Shown here: positions 47,003 through 55,662 of the stretch, piece by piece
Numbering within the stretch: position 1 is the first letter of the stretch
How the letters are laid out: the number at the start of each line of letters is the position of its first letter
Source: Acinetobacter schindleri CIP 107287
Lineage (GTDB): Bacteria > Pseudomonadota > Gammaproteobacteria > Pseudomonadales > Moraxellaceae
Assembly: GCF_000368625.1 (NCBI RefSeq)
Contig: NZ_KB849575.1
Location: 365,202-429,201, forward strand
Length of the DNA: 64,000 bases
Direction of reading: 5' to 3'
Translations under genes and position numbers: made by a program
The notes under the pieces: generated by a model
Database searches by the model: none
Seen by the model: only the letters and a program-made list of their open reading frames with translations
Told to the model about the DNA's origin: nothing

Positions 47003-47093
47003 GGAAGCGTGGCAGAGCGGTTTAATGCACCGGTCTTGAAAACCGACGAGGGCTTATACCCCTCCGTGAGTTCGAATCTCACCGCTTCCGCCA
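47003..47093 (+). tRNA. tRNA-Ser (UGA), copy 1
   Basis: A 91-nt type II tRNA with a long variable arm (GAGGGCTTATACCCCTC) and encoded CCA. The acceptor stem GGAAGCG pairs with CGCTTCC. The anticodon loop TCTTGAAAA gives TGA (Ser). The sequence is identical to the copy at 47336-47426. Confidence 0.96.
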
Positions 47094-47099
47094 AATTTG

Positions 47100-47130
47100 A
47101 AAACCCCGATCCAGAGATTGGGGTTTTTTT
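47100..47130 (+). terminator. Terminator of tRNA-Ser copy 1
   Basis: AAACCCC, a loop of about 11 and GGGGTTTTTTT form a hairpin, starting 7 nt after the CCA end. Confidence 0.85.
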
Positions 47131-47297
47131 ATGTTTATAATTTTTTTTCATGTTAGTGATTCCGTTTTAATCAGCATTATAAATTTATTGGGTTTATTTT
47201 TATTATTCATCTATCTATCAAGTGTCTACTCAAGAAAAGCGTCCGGCTGAAAATTAGCTGATTGAACGGATTTTTTAATAAGTTTTGCGAAAATTTA

Positions 47298-47326
47298 TTG
47301 CCAAGAAACAGAAATATTTATATGAT
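47298..47326 (+). promoter_or_regulatory. Promoter of the second tRNA-Ser
   Basis: TTGCCA (47298-47303), 17-nt spacer and TATGAT (47321-47326), followed by GGCGTCC. The spacer differs from that of copy 1, but the boxes and discriminator are conserved. Confidence 0.85.
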
Positions 47327-47335
47327 GGCGTCCAT

Positions 47336-47426
47336 GGAAGCGTGGCAGAGCGGTTTAATGCACCGGTCTTGAAAACCGACGAGGGCTTATACCCCTCCGT
47401 GAGTTCGAATCTCACCGCTTCCGCCA
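47336..47426 (+). tRNA. tRNA-Ser (UGA), copy 2
   Basis: The 91-nt sequence is the same, base for base, as copy 1 at 47003-47093. It has its own promoter 9 nt upstream and its own terminator downstream, so the unit was duplicated or gene-converted with its controls. Confidence 0.96.
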
Positions 47427-47434
47427 GATTTGCA

Positions 47435-47465
47435 AAACCTCAGTCGAAAGATTGGGGTTTTTTTT
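47435..47465 (+). terminator. Terminator of tRNA-Ser copy 2
   Basis: AAACCTCAGTC, loop GAAA and GATTGGGGTTT form a hairpin with G-U pairs and a T run. It resembles the copy 1 terminator at its right arm. Its T run overlaps the stop of the convergent LysR gene (47464). Confidence 0.75.
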
Positions 47466-48423
47466 ATGGGGCTTCAGAATCAGCCTGAATGGGTTCTTGC
47501 TGTAGTTCTTCTTTCATCCAGTTTACAAATCTGGCAATGAGCGTGGAATGTTCATTATGGGCATGAATCAGGTGATAGGCCCGGCGTCGTTCCAGTTTCT
47601 GATCAGAAATTTTCACCAGTTCTCCACTGGCGAGTTCTGTTTCAATTAACATCTGCGGAATCAGGGCCATTCCCATATCATGTTTGGCTGCAACGGCAAG
47701 CATAGAAAATAATTCATGCCGCTGTCCGCCTAAAGGATTTGGATGTTTTACCTGATGCAATTCGAACCAGTCCTGCCAGATTGTGGGGCGGGTCGTCTGT
47801 TGTAAAAGCGGTAACTGTAATAGCTGTTCAGCACTCAGTATTAAATGTGGTGTGTTAGCTGTTACATTCATTTTTAAATGTGTTTTGATGAGACTGGGTG
47901 AACAGACAGCAACCACATCTTCATGCATCAGGAAATGGCTGGTAATTCCAGGCCACTGTGCGACCTGTTCTGGTGTGCCTGCATAAATGGCAGCATCGAA
48001 GATAGTTTCATGAAACAGGAAGGGGCGTGTGCTGGTTTCCAGATGTACAGTAATTTCCGGATGACGCTGCTGGAAACGATGTAGCTTAGGTAATAGCCAC
48101 CGGGTTGCAAAAGTAGGAACAACCCCCAGTTTCAGCGTACCGCCTTGACCTTTATGTTCTATGACATCCAGCGTAGCTTGTTCCAGACTTATTAATAAAG
48201 GTTTGATACTTTCATAATATTGCTGTCCTGCTGCGGTCAGTTCCACGCCATGACGCGTACGGCTAAACAATTGTACCTCGAGTAATTCTTCCAGATGCTG
48301 GATCTGGCGTGAGATCGCACTCTGCGTCAGAAAGAGCTCCTGTGCAGCATGGGTATAACTGGCATGGCGTGCTGCAGATTCGAAGCACATGAGGCTTTGG
48401 GTAGAAGGGATTTTCCGGCGCAT
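47464..48423 (-). CDS. LysR-family regulator of the glutaryl-CoA locus (GcdR-like)
   Basis: The 319-residue protein has the LysR winged helix MRRKIPSTQSLMCFESAARHASYTHAAQELFLTQSAISRQIQHLEELLEVQLFSRTRHGVELTAAG, in the GcvA-like style. An effector domain follows (LKLGVVPTFATRWLLPKLHRFQQRHPEITVHLETSTRPFLF). It is divergent from gcdH with 241 nt between, the usual layout for a LysR activator. In Pseudomonas a LysR protein (GcdR) next to gcdH-gcdG controls glutarate use, so the same role is likely, though it is inferred from position. Confidence 0.87.
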   Translation of the reverse strand: MRRKIPSTQSLMCFESAARHASYTHAAQELFLTQSAISRQIQHLEELLEVQLFSRTRHGVELTAAGQQYYESIKPLLISLEQATLDVIEHKGQGGTLKLGVVPTFATRWLLPKLHRFQQRHPEITVHLETSTRPFLFHETIFDAAIYAGTPEQVAQWPGITSHFLMHEDVVAVCSPSLIKTHLKMNVTANTPHLILSAEQLLQLPLLQQTTRPTIWQDWFELHQVKHPNPLGGQRHELFSMLAVAAKHDMGMALIPQMLIETELASGELVKISDQKLERRRAYHLIHAHNEHSTLIARFVNWMKEELQQEPIQADSEAP

Positions 48424-48664
48424 AATTTCCTCCTTGAAAATATCGTCCTATCACAAAATGACATATTAAACTTAAACCTATATACAACTTTGGTCTACAG
48501 CGTTGAGTTAATCAGGCTTCAAGGGTTGTTGATTAAAAGGCTTATATCTCAGTTATGCAATTAACGCATATCTACATGCTAAATACTCGTTTGAAAGCTA
48601 TTTCATTCCTGCCTAGGATCAAGTCAGAAGATCGAGAACAATGGACAGTTAAGCAGAGGATGCG

Positions 48665-49888
48665 ATGAATCAAATGGTCAATACAAAAAAAGCCCAGAAA
48701 AACTATTTTGACTGGCAAGACCCATTTTTACTGGAGCAGCAACTGACAGAAGAAGAGCGCATGATTATGCAATCTGCACGCGCTTATTGTCAGGGGAAGC
48801 TTCAACCACGTGTATTGGAACAATTCCGTCATGAACAGACTGATCCGAATATTTTCCGTGAGATGGGTGAGCTCGGCTTGCTAGGACCGACGATTCCTGA
48901 ACAGTATGGTGGTGCCGGGTTGAACTATGTCAGCTATGGCCTGATTGCACGTGAAGTTGAACGTGTCGATTCAGGTTACCGTTCTATGGCCAGCGTACAA
49001 AGCTCGCTGGTGATGGTGCCAATCAATGAATTTGGTTCTGAAGAGCAAAAACAGAAGTATTTGCCAAAACTGGCAACTGGTGAATATATCGGCTGTTTCG
49101 GCCTGACTGAACCAGATCATGGTTCAGATCCGGGCAGCATGATTACCCGTGCCAAGAAAGTCGATGGCGGTTACCGCTTAACTGGCGCAAAAATGTGGAT
49201 TACCAATAGTCCGATTGCCGATGTATTTGTAGTATGGGCGAAAGAAGTCTCTGTTGAAGGTAATGTTGGGGATATTCGTGGCTTTATTCTGGAAAAAGGC
49301 TGGGAAGGTTTATCTGCACCAGCGATTCACGGCAAAGTGGGTTTGCGTGCTTCGATCACCGGCGAAATCGTGATGGATAATGTATTTGTTCCAGAAGAAA
49401 ATGCGTTTCCGGAAATTCGTGGCTTACGTGGACCATTTACCTGTCTGAACAGTGCACGTTATGGCATTGCCTGGGGTGCGATGGGCGCAGCTGAATTCTG
49501 CTGGCATACTGCGCATCAATACACCATGGACCGTAAACAGTTTGGTCGCCCATTGGCAGCCAACCAGCTAATTCAGAAAAAACTGGCGGATATGCAAACT
49601 GAAATCGCGCTTGGCTTACAGGTCGCTTTACGTTTTGGCCGTATGAAAGATGAAGGGATTGCTTCGGTAGAAGGAACTTCACTGATCAAACGAAATAACT
49701 GTGGTAAAGCCCTGGATATTGCTCGTGTTGCGCGTGACATGATGGGCGGTAACGGCATCTCTGATGAATTTGGTGTGGCACGTCATCTGGTCAACCTGGA
49801 AGTGGTGAATACCTATGAAGGTACCCATGATGTACACGCACTGATTCTCGGTCGTGCCCAAACAGGTATCGCAGCTTTTTCTAATTAA
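48665..49888 (+). CDS. gcdH: Glutaryl-CoA dehydrogenase
   Basis: GcdH oxidises and decarboxylates glutaryl-CoA to crotonyl-CoA and CO2 in lysine, tryptophan and glutarate breakdown. The 407-residue flavoprotein has [28 protein letters not shown] at the start, [16 protein letters not shown] and [23 protein letters not shown] (acyl-CoA dehydrogenase signature 1). At the C terminus [21 protein letters not shown] contains the catalytic Glu in the YEGTHD motif. The family length is about 395. It is followed by a transporter and a CoA transferase, giving a complete glutarate-to-crotonyl-CoA unit. Confidence 0.94.
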   Translation: MNQMVNTKKAQKNYFDWQDPFLLEQQLTEEERMIMQSARAYCQGKLQPRVLEQFRHEQTDPNIFREMGELGLLGPTIPEQYGGAGLNYVSYGLIAREVERVDSGYRSMASVQSSLVMVPINEFGSEEQKQKYLPKLATGEYIGCFGLTEPDHGSDPGSMITRAKKVDGGYRLTGAKMWITNSPIADVFVVWAKEVSVEGNVGDIRGFILEKGWEGLSAPAIHGKVGLRASITGEIVMDNVFVPEENAFPEIRGLRGPFTCLNSARYGIAWGAMGAAEFCWHTAHQYTMDRKQFGRPLAANQLIQKKLADMQTEIALGLQVALRFGRMKDEGIASVEGTSLIKRNNCGKALDIARVARDMMGGNGISDEFGVARHLVNLEVVNTYEGTHDVHALILGRAQTGIAAFSN

Positions 49889-50114
49889 TTTATTTTCTAA
49901 ATTCGGGATGCTCAGGGTTGAGCATCCTTAGGGCTTTTGTCCCTAAAAAACGGTCAATAACTTAAATAAAGGATTCATCGTGAAGCTTTCTTGTCATTCT
50001 CAGTATTAATAAGCAGAAGTTCATAAGATGTAAGCAGAAAAAGAATAAAGAACGCTGCTGTAAACCTGAAGACAGAGGAATGTCGATGACTCATTTGGGA
50101 AAATGAGGTAATAC

Positions 50115-51545
50115 ATGAACAACGAAAATCAAAATAGTCTCCATCAGGACGCTGTTGCCTTGGGTATAAAGCTGCCGAATAATGTCGGCACAGCTCATCG
50201 CATTCATGCCCATACCTGGAAACTGGCATTTATCTTCGCATTCGTCTCTCTGGTGATTGACGGTGTGGATATTATGCTGTTGTCATTTAGCTTGACCAGT
50301 CTCAAAGCAGAGTTTGGCCTGACTTCATTTCAGGCCGGAATGCTGGGGAGTGCCTCTTTGGCCGGGATGGCACTTGGCGGGATTACGGGTGGATGGGCAT
50401 GCGACAAGTTTGGACGGGTAAAAACCATCGCCTGGTCAGTCGTGTTTTTCTCAATTATGACCTGTATCTTAGGTTTCACTCAAAGCTATGAGCAATTCAT
50501 GGTACTTCGTTTTATTGGTGCATTCGGCTTGGGTTCACTGTACATGGCCTGTAATACCTTGATGGCAGAATATGTACCGACCAAATACCGCACTACAGTA
50601 CTAGGTACCTTACAGACGGGTCAAACTGTCGGTTATATCGTGGCGACTTTGATGGCTGGTGCGATTATTCCAGACTATGGCTGGCGCATGCTGTTCTACG
50701 TGACAATCATTCCCGCCGCTTTTGCATTGCTATTTATGCGTTTTGTGCCAGAGCCAGCATCCTGGCAGGAAGCGAAAATCGAGCAGGCGAAACGTAAAGC
50801 GCTGAAACTGGAAAATCCAGAAACAACAGTTACTGCTCAACAACCATCAGAAAGCATTTATAAGCGTATCTTTGGTCATCAGTCGCATCGCCGTATGTTC
50901 CTGTTATGGATGACAACTGCCGCATTTCTGCAGTTTGGTTATTACGGTGTCAATAACTGGATGCCGACCTATCTGGAAACCGAACTCAATATGAATTTCA
51001 AAGCCTTGACTGGCTATATGGTCGGTGCTTATACCGCCATGATTCTGGGCAAGATTATTGCCGGTTATGCAGCGGATAAATTTGGACGTCGTATTACCTT
51101 TGTATTTGGTACGGTCAGTACAGCGGCTTTCCTGCCAATCATCATTTTCTATAATACCCCAACCAATATTGCCTACTTATTGATTACTTTCGGTTTCCTT
51201 TACGGAATTCCATACGGTGTCAATGCAACTTATATGGCTGAAACCTTTTCAACTGATGTACGCGGTACGGCAATTGGTGGGGCCTATAACATGGGCCGTC
51301 TAGGTGCTGCGATTGCACCGGCAACTATCGGTTTTATTGCCGCAGGTGGTTCATTCACCATGGCATTTATCGTGATGGGAACTGCGTACTTTATTGCCGG
51401 GGTGATTCCAGGATTGTTCATTCGTGAGCGTCAATATGATCCACAACAGTCCAGTCTGGTGAAGCCGGCTGAAGCAGAAAATGGTGATTCAACTGGATCA
51501 GTGGCTGCGAAAAAACCAACTCGTCCAGCGACTGCAAGTCAGTAA
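50115..51545 (+). CDS. MFS transporter, aromatic acid:H+ symporter (AAHS) type
   Basis: The 476-residue protein has twelve predicted membrane segments. The AAHS signatures are DGVDIMLLSFSLTSLKAEFGLTSFQAGMLGSASLAGMALGGITGGWACDKFGRVKT, with the DGxD motif in segment 1 and the DKFGR loop between segments 2 and 3. The second half repeats ADKFGRR. It sits between gcdH and a CoA transferase, so a dicarboxylate such as glutarate is a sensible substrate guess, though AAHS relatives carry aromatic acids. The start has a ribosome site (GAGGTAATAC). The C-terminal tail is Gly/Ala/Ser-rich. Confidence 0.88.
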   Translation: MNNENQNSLHQDAVALGIKLPNNVGTAHRIHAHTWKLAFIFAFVSLVIDGVDIMLLSFSLTSLKAEFGLTSFQAGMLGSASLAGMALGGITGGWACDKFGRVKTIAWSVVFFSIMTCILGFTQSYEQFMVLRFIGAFGLGSLYMACNTLMAEYVPTKYRTTVLGTLQTGQTVGYIVATLMAGAIIPDYGWRMLFYVTIIPAAFALLFMRFVPEPASWQEAKIEQAKRKALKLENPETTVTAQQPSESIYKRIFGHQSHRRMFLLWMTTAAFLQFGYYGVNNWMPTYLETELNMNFKALTGYMVGAYTAMILGKIIAGYAADKFGRRITFVFGTVSTAAFLPIIIFYNTPTNIAYLLITFGFLYGIPYGVNATYMAETFSTDVRGTAIGGAYNMGRLGAAIAPATIGFIAAGGSFTMAFIVMGTAYFIAGVIPGLFIRERQYDPQQSSLVKPAEAENGDSTGSVAAKKPTRPATASQ

Positions 51546-51597
51546 TCATCAACATTATAAAGGCTGGGTTTCCTGGCCAATGAAAAAAGGATTGAGT

Positions 51598-52836
51598 ATG
51601 AGTGCATTAAAAGGAATACGTGTACTGGATTTAAGCCGAGTACTGGCAGGACCATGGTGTGGACAAATTCTGGCAGATCTGGGTGCTGAAGTGATTAAGA
51701 TCGAGCGTCCAGGTGTGGGGGATGATACCCGCATGTGGGGACCGCCGTGGATGAAAACGCCATCTGGTGAAAATACCCGTGAGGCAGGCTATTTTCAGTG
51801 TGCCAATCGTAATAAATATTCGGTCACTGTCGATATTGCCTCTGAACCAGGACAGGAACTCATCCGGGATATTGCCAAAACTGCCGATGTGGTGATTGAA
51901 AACTATAAAGTGGGTGCATTAGCGCGCTATGGGCTGGATTATGAAAGCTTAAAGGCCATTAATCCGAAGCTGGTGTATTGTTCGATTACTGGCTTTGGCC
52001 AGAACGGGCCTCGTGCCGAAGAGCCGGGTTATGACTTTATTATTCAGGGCATGTCAGGTCTGATGAGCATTACCGGTGAAGCAGATGATGTCCTGGGTGG
52101 TGGTGCGCAGAAGGTCGGTGTAGCGGTTGTGGATATTCAAACCGGGCTGTATGCGACCATTGCCATTCAGGCTGCGCTGTTGGCTCGTCATCATACAGGT
52201 AAAGGTCAATATATTGATATGTCTTTGCTGGATGTACAGGTAGCTGCTTTGGCCAATCAGGGGATGAACTATCTAACTTCAGGCACGGCACCAAAACGAA
52301 TGGGAAATCATCATCCCAATATTGTGCCTTATCAAACCTTTAAAGCCAAAGATAAGGAATTTATTATCGCCTGTGGCAATGATAAGCAATTCCGGGATTT
52401 ATGCATGGCAATTGAGTTACCTGAACTTTTGCAGGATGAAAAATTCCAGCGCAATCAGGATCGGGTGAAACATCGTGATGAACTGATTCCCTTATTGTCA
52501 GAATATTTTCTTGCAAAGAATGCCAAAGACTGGGTTGATGCCATTCACGCGGTCAAAGTCCCCGTCGGTGTGATTAACTCGATTGAAGATGCTTTGAATG
52601 AGCCCCAAGTTGCTGCACGGGAAATGCTGGTAGATTTACCGCATCCTTTAAACGCCCAGTTTAAAATGATTGGTTCACCGATCAAGCTGTCGGATACACC
52701 TGTACAATATCGTCATGCACCGCCAAAACTGGGACAGCATACCCAGCAGATTCTGTCGCAGTTCCGTAGTCCCGAAGAAATTGCCGCGCTCAATGCGCAG
52801 GGTATTATTGATCATGTTGTATCTGCGGCTTCCTAA
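51598..52836 (+). CDS. CaiB/BaiF family CoA transferase, probably glutarate CoA-transferase
   Basis: The 412-residue class III CoA transferase has LKGIRVLDLSRVLAGPWCGQILADLGAEVIKIERPGVGDDTR, the family opening, then NRNKYSVTVDIASEPGQELIRDIAKTADVVIENYKVG. EEPGYDFIIQGMSGLMSITGE carries the catalytic Asp in YDFIIQ. It starts at ATG 51598; a frame open to 51481 overlaps the transporter gene and has no domain there. With gcdH it matches the gcdG (glutarate CoA-transferase) position known in Pseudomonas, so it would move CoA from succinyl-CoA or glutaryl-CoA onto glutarate. Confidence 0.88.
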   Translation: MSALKGIRVLDLSRVLAGPWCGQILADLGAEVIKIERPGVGDDTRMWGPPWMKTPSGENTREAGYFQCANRNKYSVTVDIASEPGQELIRDIAKTADVVIENYKVGALARYGLDYESLKAINPKLVYCSITGFGQNGPRAEEPGYDFIIQGMSGLMSITGEADDVLGGGAQKVGVAVVDIQTGLYATIAIQAALLARHHTGKGQYIDMSLLDVQVAALANQGMNYLTSGTAPKRMGNHHPNIVPYQTFKAKDKEFIIACGNDKQFRDLCMAIELPELLQDEKFQRNQDRVKHRDELIPLLSEYFLAKNAKDWVDAIHAVKVPVGVINSIEDALNEPQVAAREMLVDLPHPLNAQFKMIGSPIKLSDTPVQYRHAPPKLGQHTQQILSQFRSPEEIAALNAQGIIDHVVSAAS

Positions 52837-52858
52837 ACTGTTAATGTTTTTTTCTACT

Positions 52859-52886
52859 TAAACCGAAGCCAGTCTTCGGTTTTTTT
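52859..52886 (+). terminator. Terminator of the glutarate operon
   Basis: AACCGAAG, loop CCAGT and CTTCGGTT form a hairpin followed by TTTTTTAATC, 23 nt after the CoA-transferase stop. Confidence 0.9.
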
Positions 52887-52977
52887 AATCACTTAAGAAA
52901 ATAGAAGTCCACATAACTGAATAGTCATCAGCAGCATCACGCGTTAAGATAACGGCATTGTGTTGTTGGAAGGCATT

Positions 52978-54045
52978 ATGAAAATTGTCGCAGATGAAAA
53001 TCTGGCATTTACCAATTATTTCTTTGCAGAATTTGCCGAGATTCAGCATTGTGCAGGGCGTACACTGACTGCGGCAGATGTGCAGGATACAGATGCCTTA
53101 CTGGTGCGTTCAGTGACCAAAGTCAATTCACAGCTACTGGAAGGCAGCCCGGTCAGGTTTGTTGGTAGTGCGACGATTGGTACGGATCATCTGGATATTG
53201 CTGCACTTGAACAGCAGGGGATTGCCTGGAGCAATGCCGCCGGTTGTAATGCCCAAGCCGTGGCTGAGTACGTGATTACTGCCTTATTAAAACTTCGTCC
53301 AGCCCTCCTGGATGCTGGCGCCAATTTTACCTTGGGAATTATTGGGCTAGGCAACGTGGGTACGCGACTGGCTTATATGGCAGATCTGCTAGGCTGGCGT
53401 GTGATCGGTTGTGATCCTTTTGTACAACGAGACCATATTGAACAGGTTGATCTACAAAGCTTATTGGCGCAATCCGATGCGATCAGTATTCATGTTCCTT
53501 TGACCAAACAGGGTGAGCATCTGACTTATCATATGATCAATGCAGATGCCTTTGCCCAAATGAAGCCTGAAACTATCCTGATCAATTCAGCACGTGGACC
53601 AGTCGTTGAAGAAGCAGCATTAATCGCTGATATCCAGGCAACTCGGCGTCAGGTGGTACTGGACGTATTTGAACATGAACCGTTGATTTCGGCTGAAGTG
53701 CTGGATCTGGCCAGCTTGGTAACGCCACATATTGCCGGTTATAGTCTGGAAGGTAAGGCGCGTGGTACACAAATGATCTATGAGGCTTTCTGTCGTCATT
53801 TTGGCTATGAAATTAATAAGCAGTTTGAAAGCCAGTTACCAGAATGTGTGCCATATTTTGCAGGACAGGATCTAAAAGCAGCTCTCAAACAGCACCTGGG
53901 TGAAATCTATGATATCCAACGTGACGATGCCAATCTGCGTGCTTGCTTAAAAGACGCTAAAGTCGATCAACAGGCTTTTGACCATTTACGTAAGACCTAT
54001 CCGTTACGTCGTGAATGGGCGGCACATGGAGGACCGAAAGCATGA
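52978..54045 (+). CDS. pdxB: Erythronate-4-phosphate dehydrogenase
   Basis: PdxB oxidises 4-phosphoerythronate with NAD in pyridoxal phosphate synthesis. The 355-residue protein starts at ATG 52978 (KIVADENLAFTNYFFAEFAEIQHCAGRTLTAADVQDTDALLVRSVTKVN). It has the D-2-hydroxyacid dehydrogenase fold with GIIGLGNVGTRLAYM, catalytic Arg in INSARGPVVEEAAL, Glu in VFEHEPL, and His in VTPHIAGYSLEGKARG. A C-terminal dimerisation part is kept. Its stop overlaps the epmA start as ATGA (54042-54045), so the two genes are translationally coupled. Confidence 0.95.
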   Translation: MKIVADENLAFTNYFFAEFAEIQHCAGRTLTAADVQDTDALLVRSVTKVNSQLLEGSPVRFVGSATIGTDHLDIAALEQQGIAWSNAAGCNAQAVAEYVITALLKLRPALLDAGANFTLGIIGLGNVGTRLAYMADLLGWRVIGCDPFVQRDHIEQVDLQSLLAQSDAISIHVPLTKQGEHLTYHMINADAFAQMKPETILINSARGPVVEEAALIADIQATRRQVVLDVFEHEPLISAEVLDLASLVTPHIAGYSLEGKARGTQMIYEAFCRHFGYEINKQFESQLPECVPYFAGQDLKAALKQHLGEIYDIQRDDANLRACLKDAKVDQQAFDHLRKTYPLRREWAAHGGPKA

Positions 54046-55016
54046 CGATTGCTTATCAACCGAGCTGTGATGTAAATGCGATGCGCGCACGTGCTCATTT
54101 ATATGCACAGCTGCGTCAGTTCTTTGCGGAACGTGATGTGCTGGAAGTAGAAACCCCGATTTTGTCTCAAGCGGGTGTGACCGATGTGCATCTGGCATCT
54201 GTGCAAGCACAACGTCATGTACTGGGTAAGCTCAATACCCATTATCTGCAAACTTCTCCTGAATTTGCGATGAAACGCCTGTTGGCAAGTGGTAGTGGCC
54301 CGATTTACCAGATCTGCAAAGTGTTTCGTGATGATGAGCATGGGCGTAAACATAACAGCGAATTCACCATGCTGGAATGGTATCGTCCAGGCTTTAGCCT
54401 GAAAGACCTGATGTTTGAAGTTTCAGATCTGTTAAATGTGGTATTAAAAGCCCGTTTTGGTGAAGTCCGTCCAACGGTACTGAGCTATAAGCATGCTTTT
54501 ATGGATCGACTAGATCTGAATCCCTTACAGGCAACTTTACAGGAATTGAAAGACTGCTGCCGTCGAGTCGGTTTAAATCTGGATCTGGGGCAGGATCGTC
54601 TGGCCTATATTGACCTGTTGTTCTCGCATATGGTGGAACCGAGCTTGGGATTTGACACAGCGGTATTTCTGACCGATTTCCCGCCTGAACTTGCTTCATT
54701 AGCAAAAACCAAACTCAATGAAGATGGTGAACTGGTTGCAGCACGTTTCGAACTTTATATAGAAGGTCTGGAACTGGCGAATGCCTATGATGAGCTGATT
54801 GATGCGGAAGTGTTACGCTCACGCTTTGAAGCAGATAATGTAGAGCGTAGCTCTCTCGGTTTACATGTCATGCCGATTGATGAGTATCTGTTGGCTGCTT
54901 TACCGAATATGCCGGAATGTTCCGGGATCGCACTTGGGGTGGATCGTCTGTTGATGATCGCCACCAATCAGATGAAGCTTGAAAAGGTAATTACTTTCCC
55001 GGCAGATATTTCCTGA
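54042..55016 (+). CDS. epmA: Elongation factor P--(R)-beta-lysine ligase
   Basis: EpmA (PoxA/GenX) attaches (R)-beta-lysine to EF-P, which helps ribosomes through polyproline stretches. The 324-residue protein is a lysyl-tRNA-synthetase-like class II core without an anticodon-binding domain. It shows FFAERDVLEVETPILSQAGVTD, LQTSPEFAMKRLLASGSGPIYQICKVFRDDEHGRKHNSEFTMLEWYR (motif 2), and CSGIALGVDRLLMIATNQ (motif 3). It starts inside the pdxB stop codon. The partners efp and epmB are not in this window. Confidence 0.94.
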   Translation: MTIAYQPSCDVNAMRARAHLYAQLRQFFAERDVLEVETPILSQAGVTDVHLASVQAQRHVLGKLNTHYLQTSPEFAMKRLLASGSGPIYQICKVFRDDEHGRKHNSEFTMLEWYRPGFSLKDLMFEVSDLLNVVLKARFGEVRPTVLSYKHAFMDRLDLNPLQATLQELKDCCRRVGLNLDLGQDRLAYIDLLFSHMVEPSLGFDTAVFLTDFPPELASLAKTKLNEDGELVAARFELYIEGLELANAYDELIDAEVLRSRFEADNVERSSLGLHVMPIDEYLLAALPNMPECSGIALGVDRLLMIATNQMKLEKVITFPADIS

Positions 55017-55041
55017 TCCTCTTCCTGATCTAATCAGCCTG

Positions 55042-55499
55042 TTATCTGAGCAGGCTGATTAAGCCAGATATTTCCGAAAAATCGATACTGTAAGCATCAA
55101 AACCCAGATTCTTATAAAAAGCATGTGCAGTTAAACGTTCCTCACGATTGCCGCTATTTACTTGTATCAATTTTAAAAGACGTTGTTTAGCTAACTCTTC
55201 AATCGCTGCAATGAGCCTTTTCCCACACCTTGCCCGCGATGAGCCTGATCAACTACAAAAGCCTGAATTCGCAAATATTCCCCATCAAATTTCCAGGTGT
55301 CTTTCTGAATTAAACCTGCATAGCCTATGACCTGTTATTCATGTTCAACGACCAGCGTCAAATCATTCGCATCCTGATGAATGCGTTGCCAGCGCTGCTG
55401 AATATTTTCTACTGTGGTGGGATAGCCAAGTTGTGTAGTAAGTGCATGGATTGCATACAAATCCTGTCAAAGTTGCAAAGGACGAATCAGAAAATTCAT
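55042..55499 (-). pseudogene. Decayed GNAT acetyltransferase
   Basis: Read on the minus strand from ATG 55499, the region encodes a GNAT protein interrupted by TGA (codon 11, 55469-55467) and TAA (codon 55, 55337-55335). A frameshift at about 55213-55225 follows the acetyl-CoA loop. Pieces on either side are clearly GNAT: TTVENIQQRWQRIHQD, DDLTLVVEHE, LRIQAFVVDQAHRGQGVGK (the acetyl-CoA-binding loop) and, after the shift, GNREERLTAHAFYKNLGF. The full-length ancestor would be about 152 residues, so it is a recent ruin with its architecture still readable. Neighbours epmA and cca are intact. No other gene fits this interval. Confidence 0.85.
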
Positions 55500-55631
55500 A
55501 AGTTTTTATCCAGACAGAAGCGAAAGAGAGATAACCTGATTTTAGGCGGAAGGTGAGGTCAATGAATTCTAATAATTTTGAATATGAATATAAGTGCGCA
55601 GAATAAAAGTATTTTAGATATCAATATATAC

Positions 55632-55662
55632 AAAGAAGAAAGCTCCCGAAGGAGCTTTCTTA
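55632..55662 (-). terminator. Terminator of cca
   Basis: GAAAGCTCC, loop TTCG (minus strand) and GGAGCTTTC form a tetraloop hairpin followed on the minus strand by TTCTTTG. The cca stop codon lies at its base. Confidence 0.82.

Noticed and set aside
47285..47488. A 67-codon open frame over tRNA-Ser copy 2
   Set aside because: It runs straight through the tRNA, and its repeat of tRNA codons is not a protein.
55017..55060. Terminator after epmA
   Set aside because: TAATCAGCCTG and CAGGCTGATTA at 55031-55061 form a perfect hairpin, but neither strand has a T run. It could also be a Rho-linked stabiliser.
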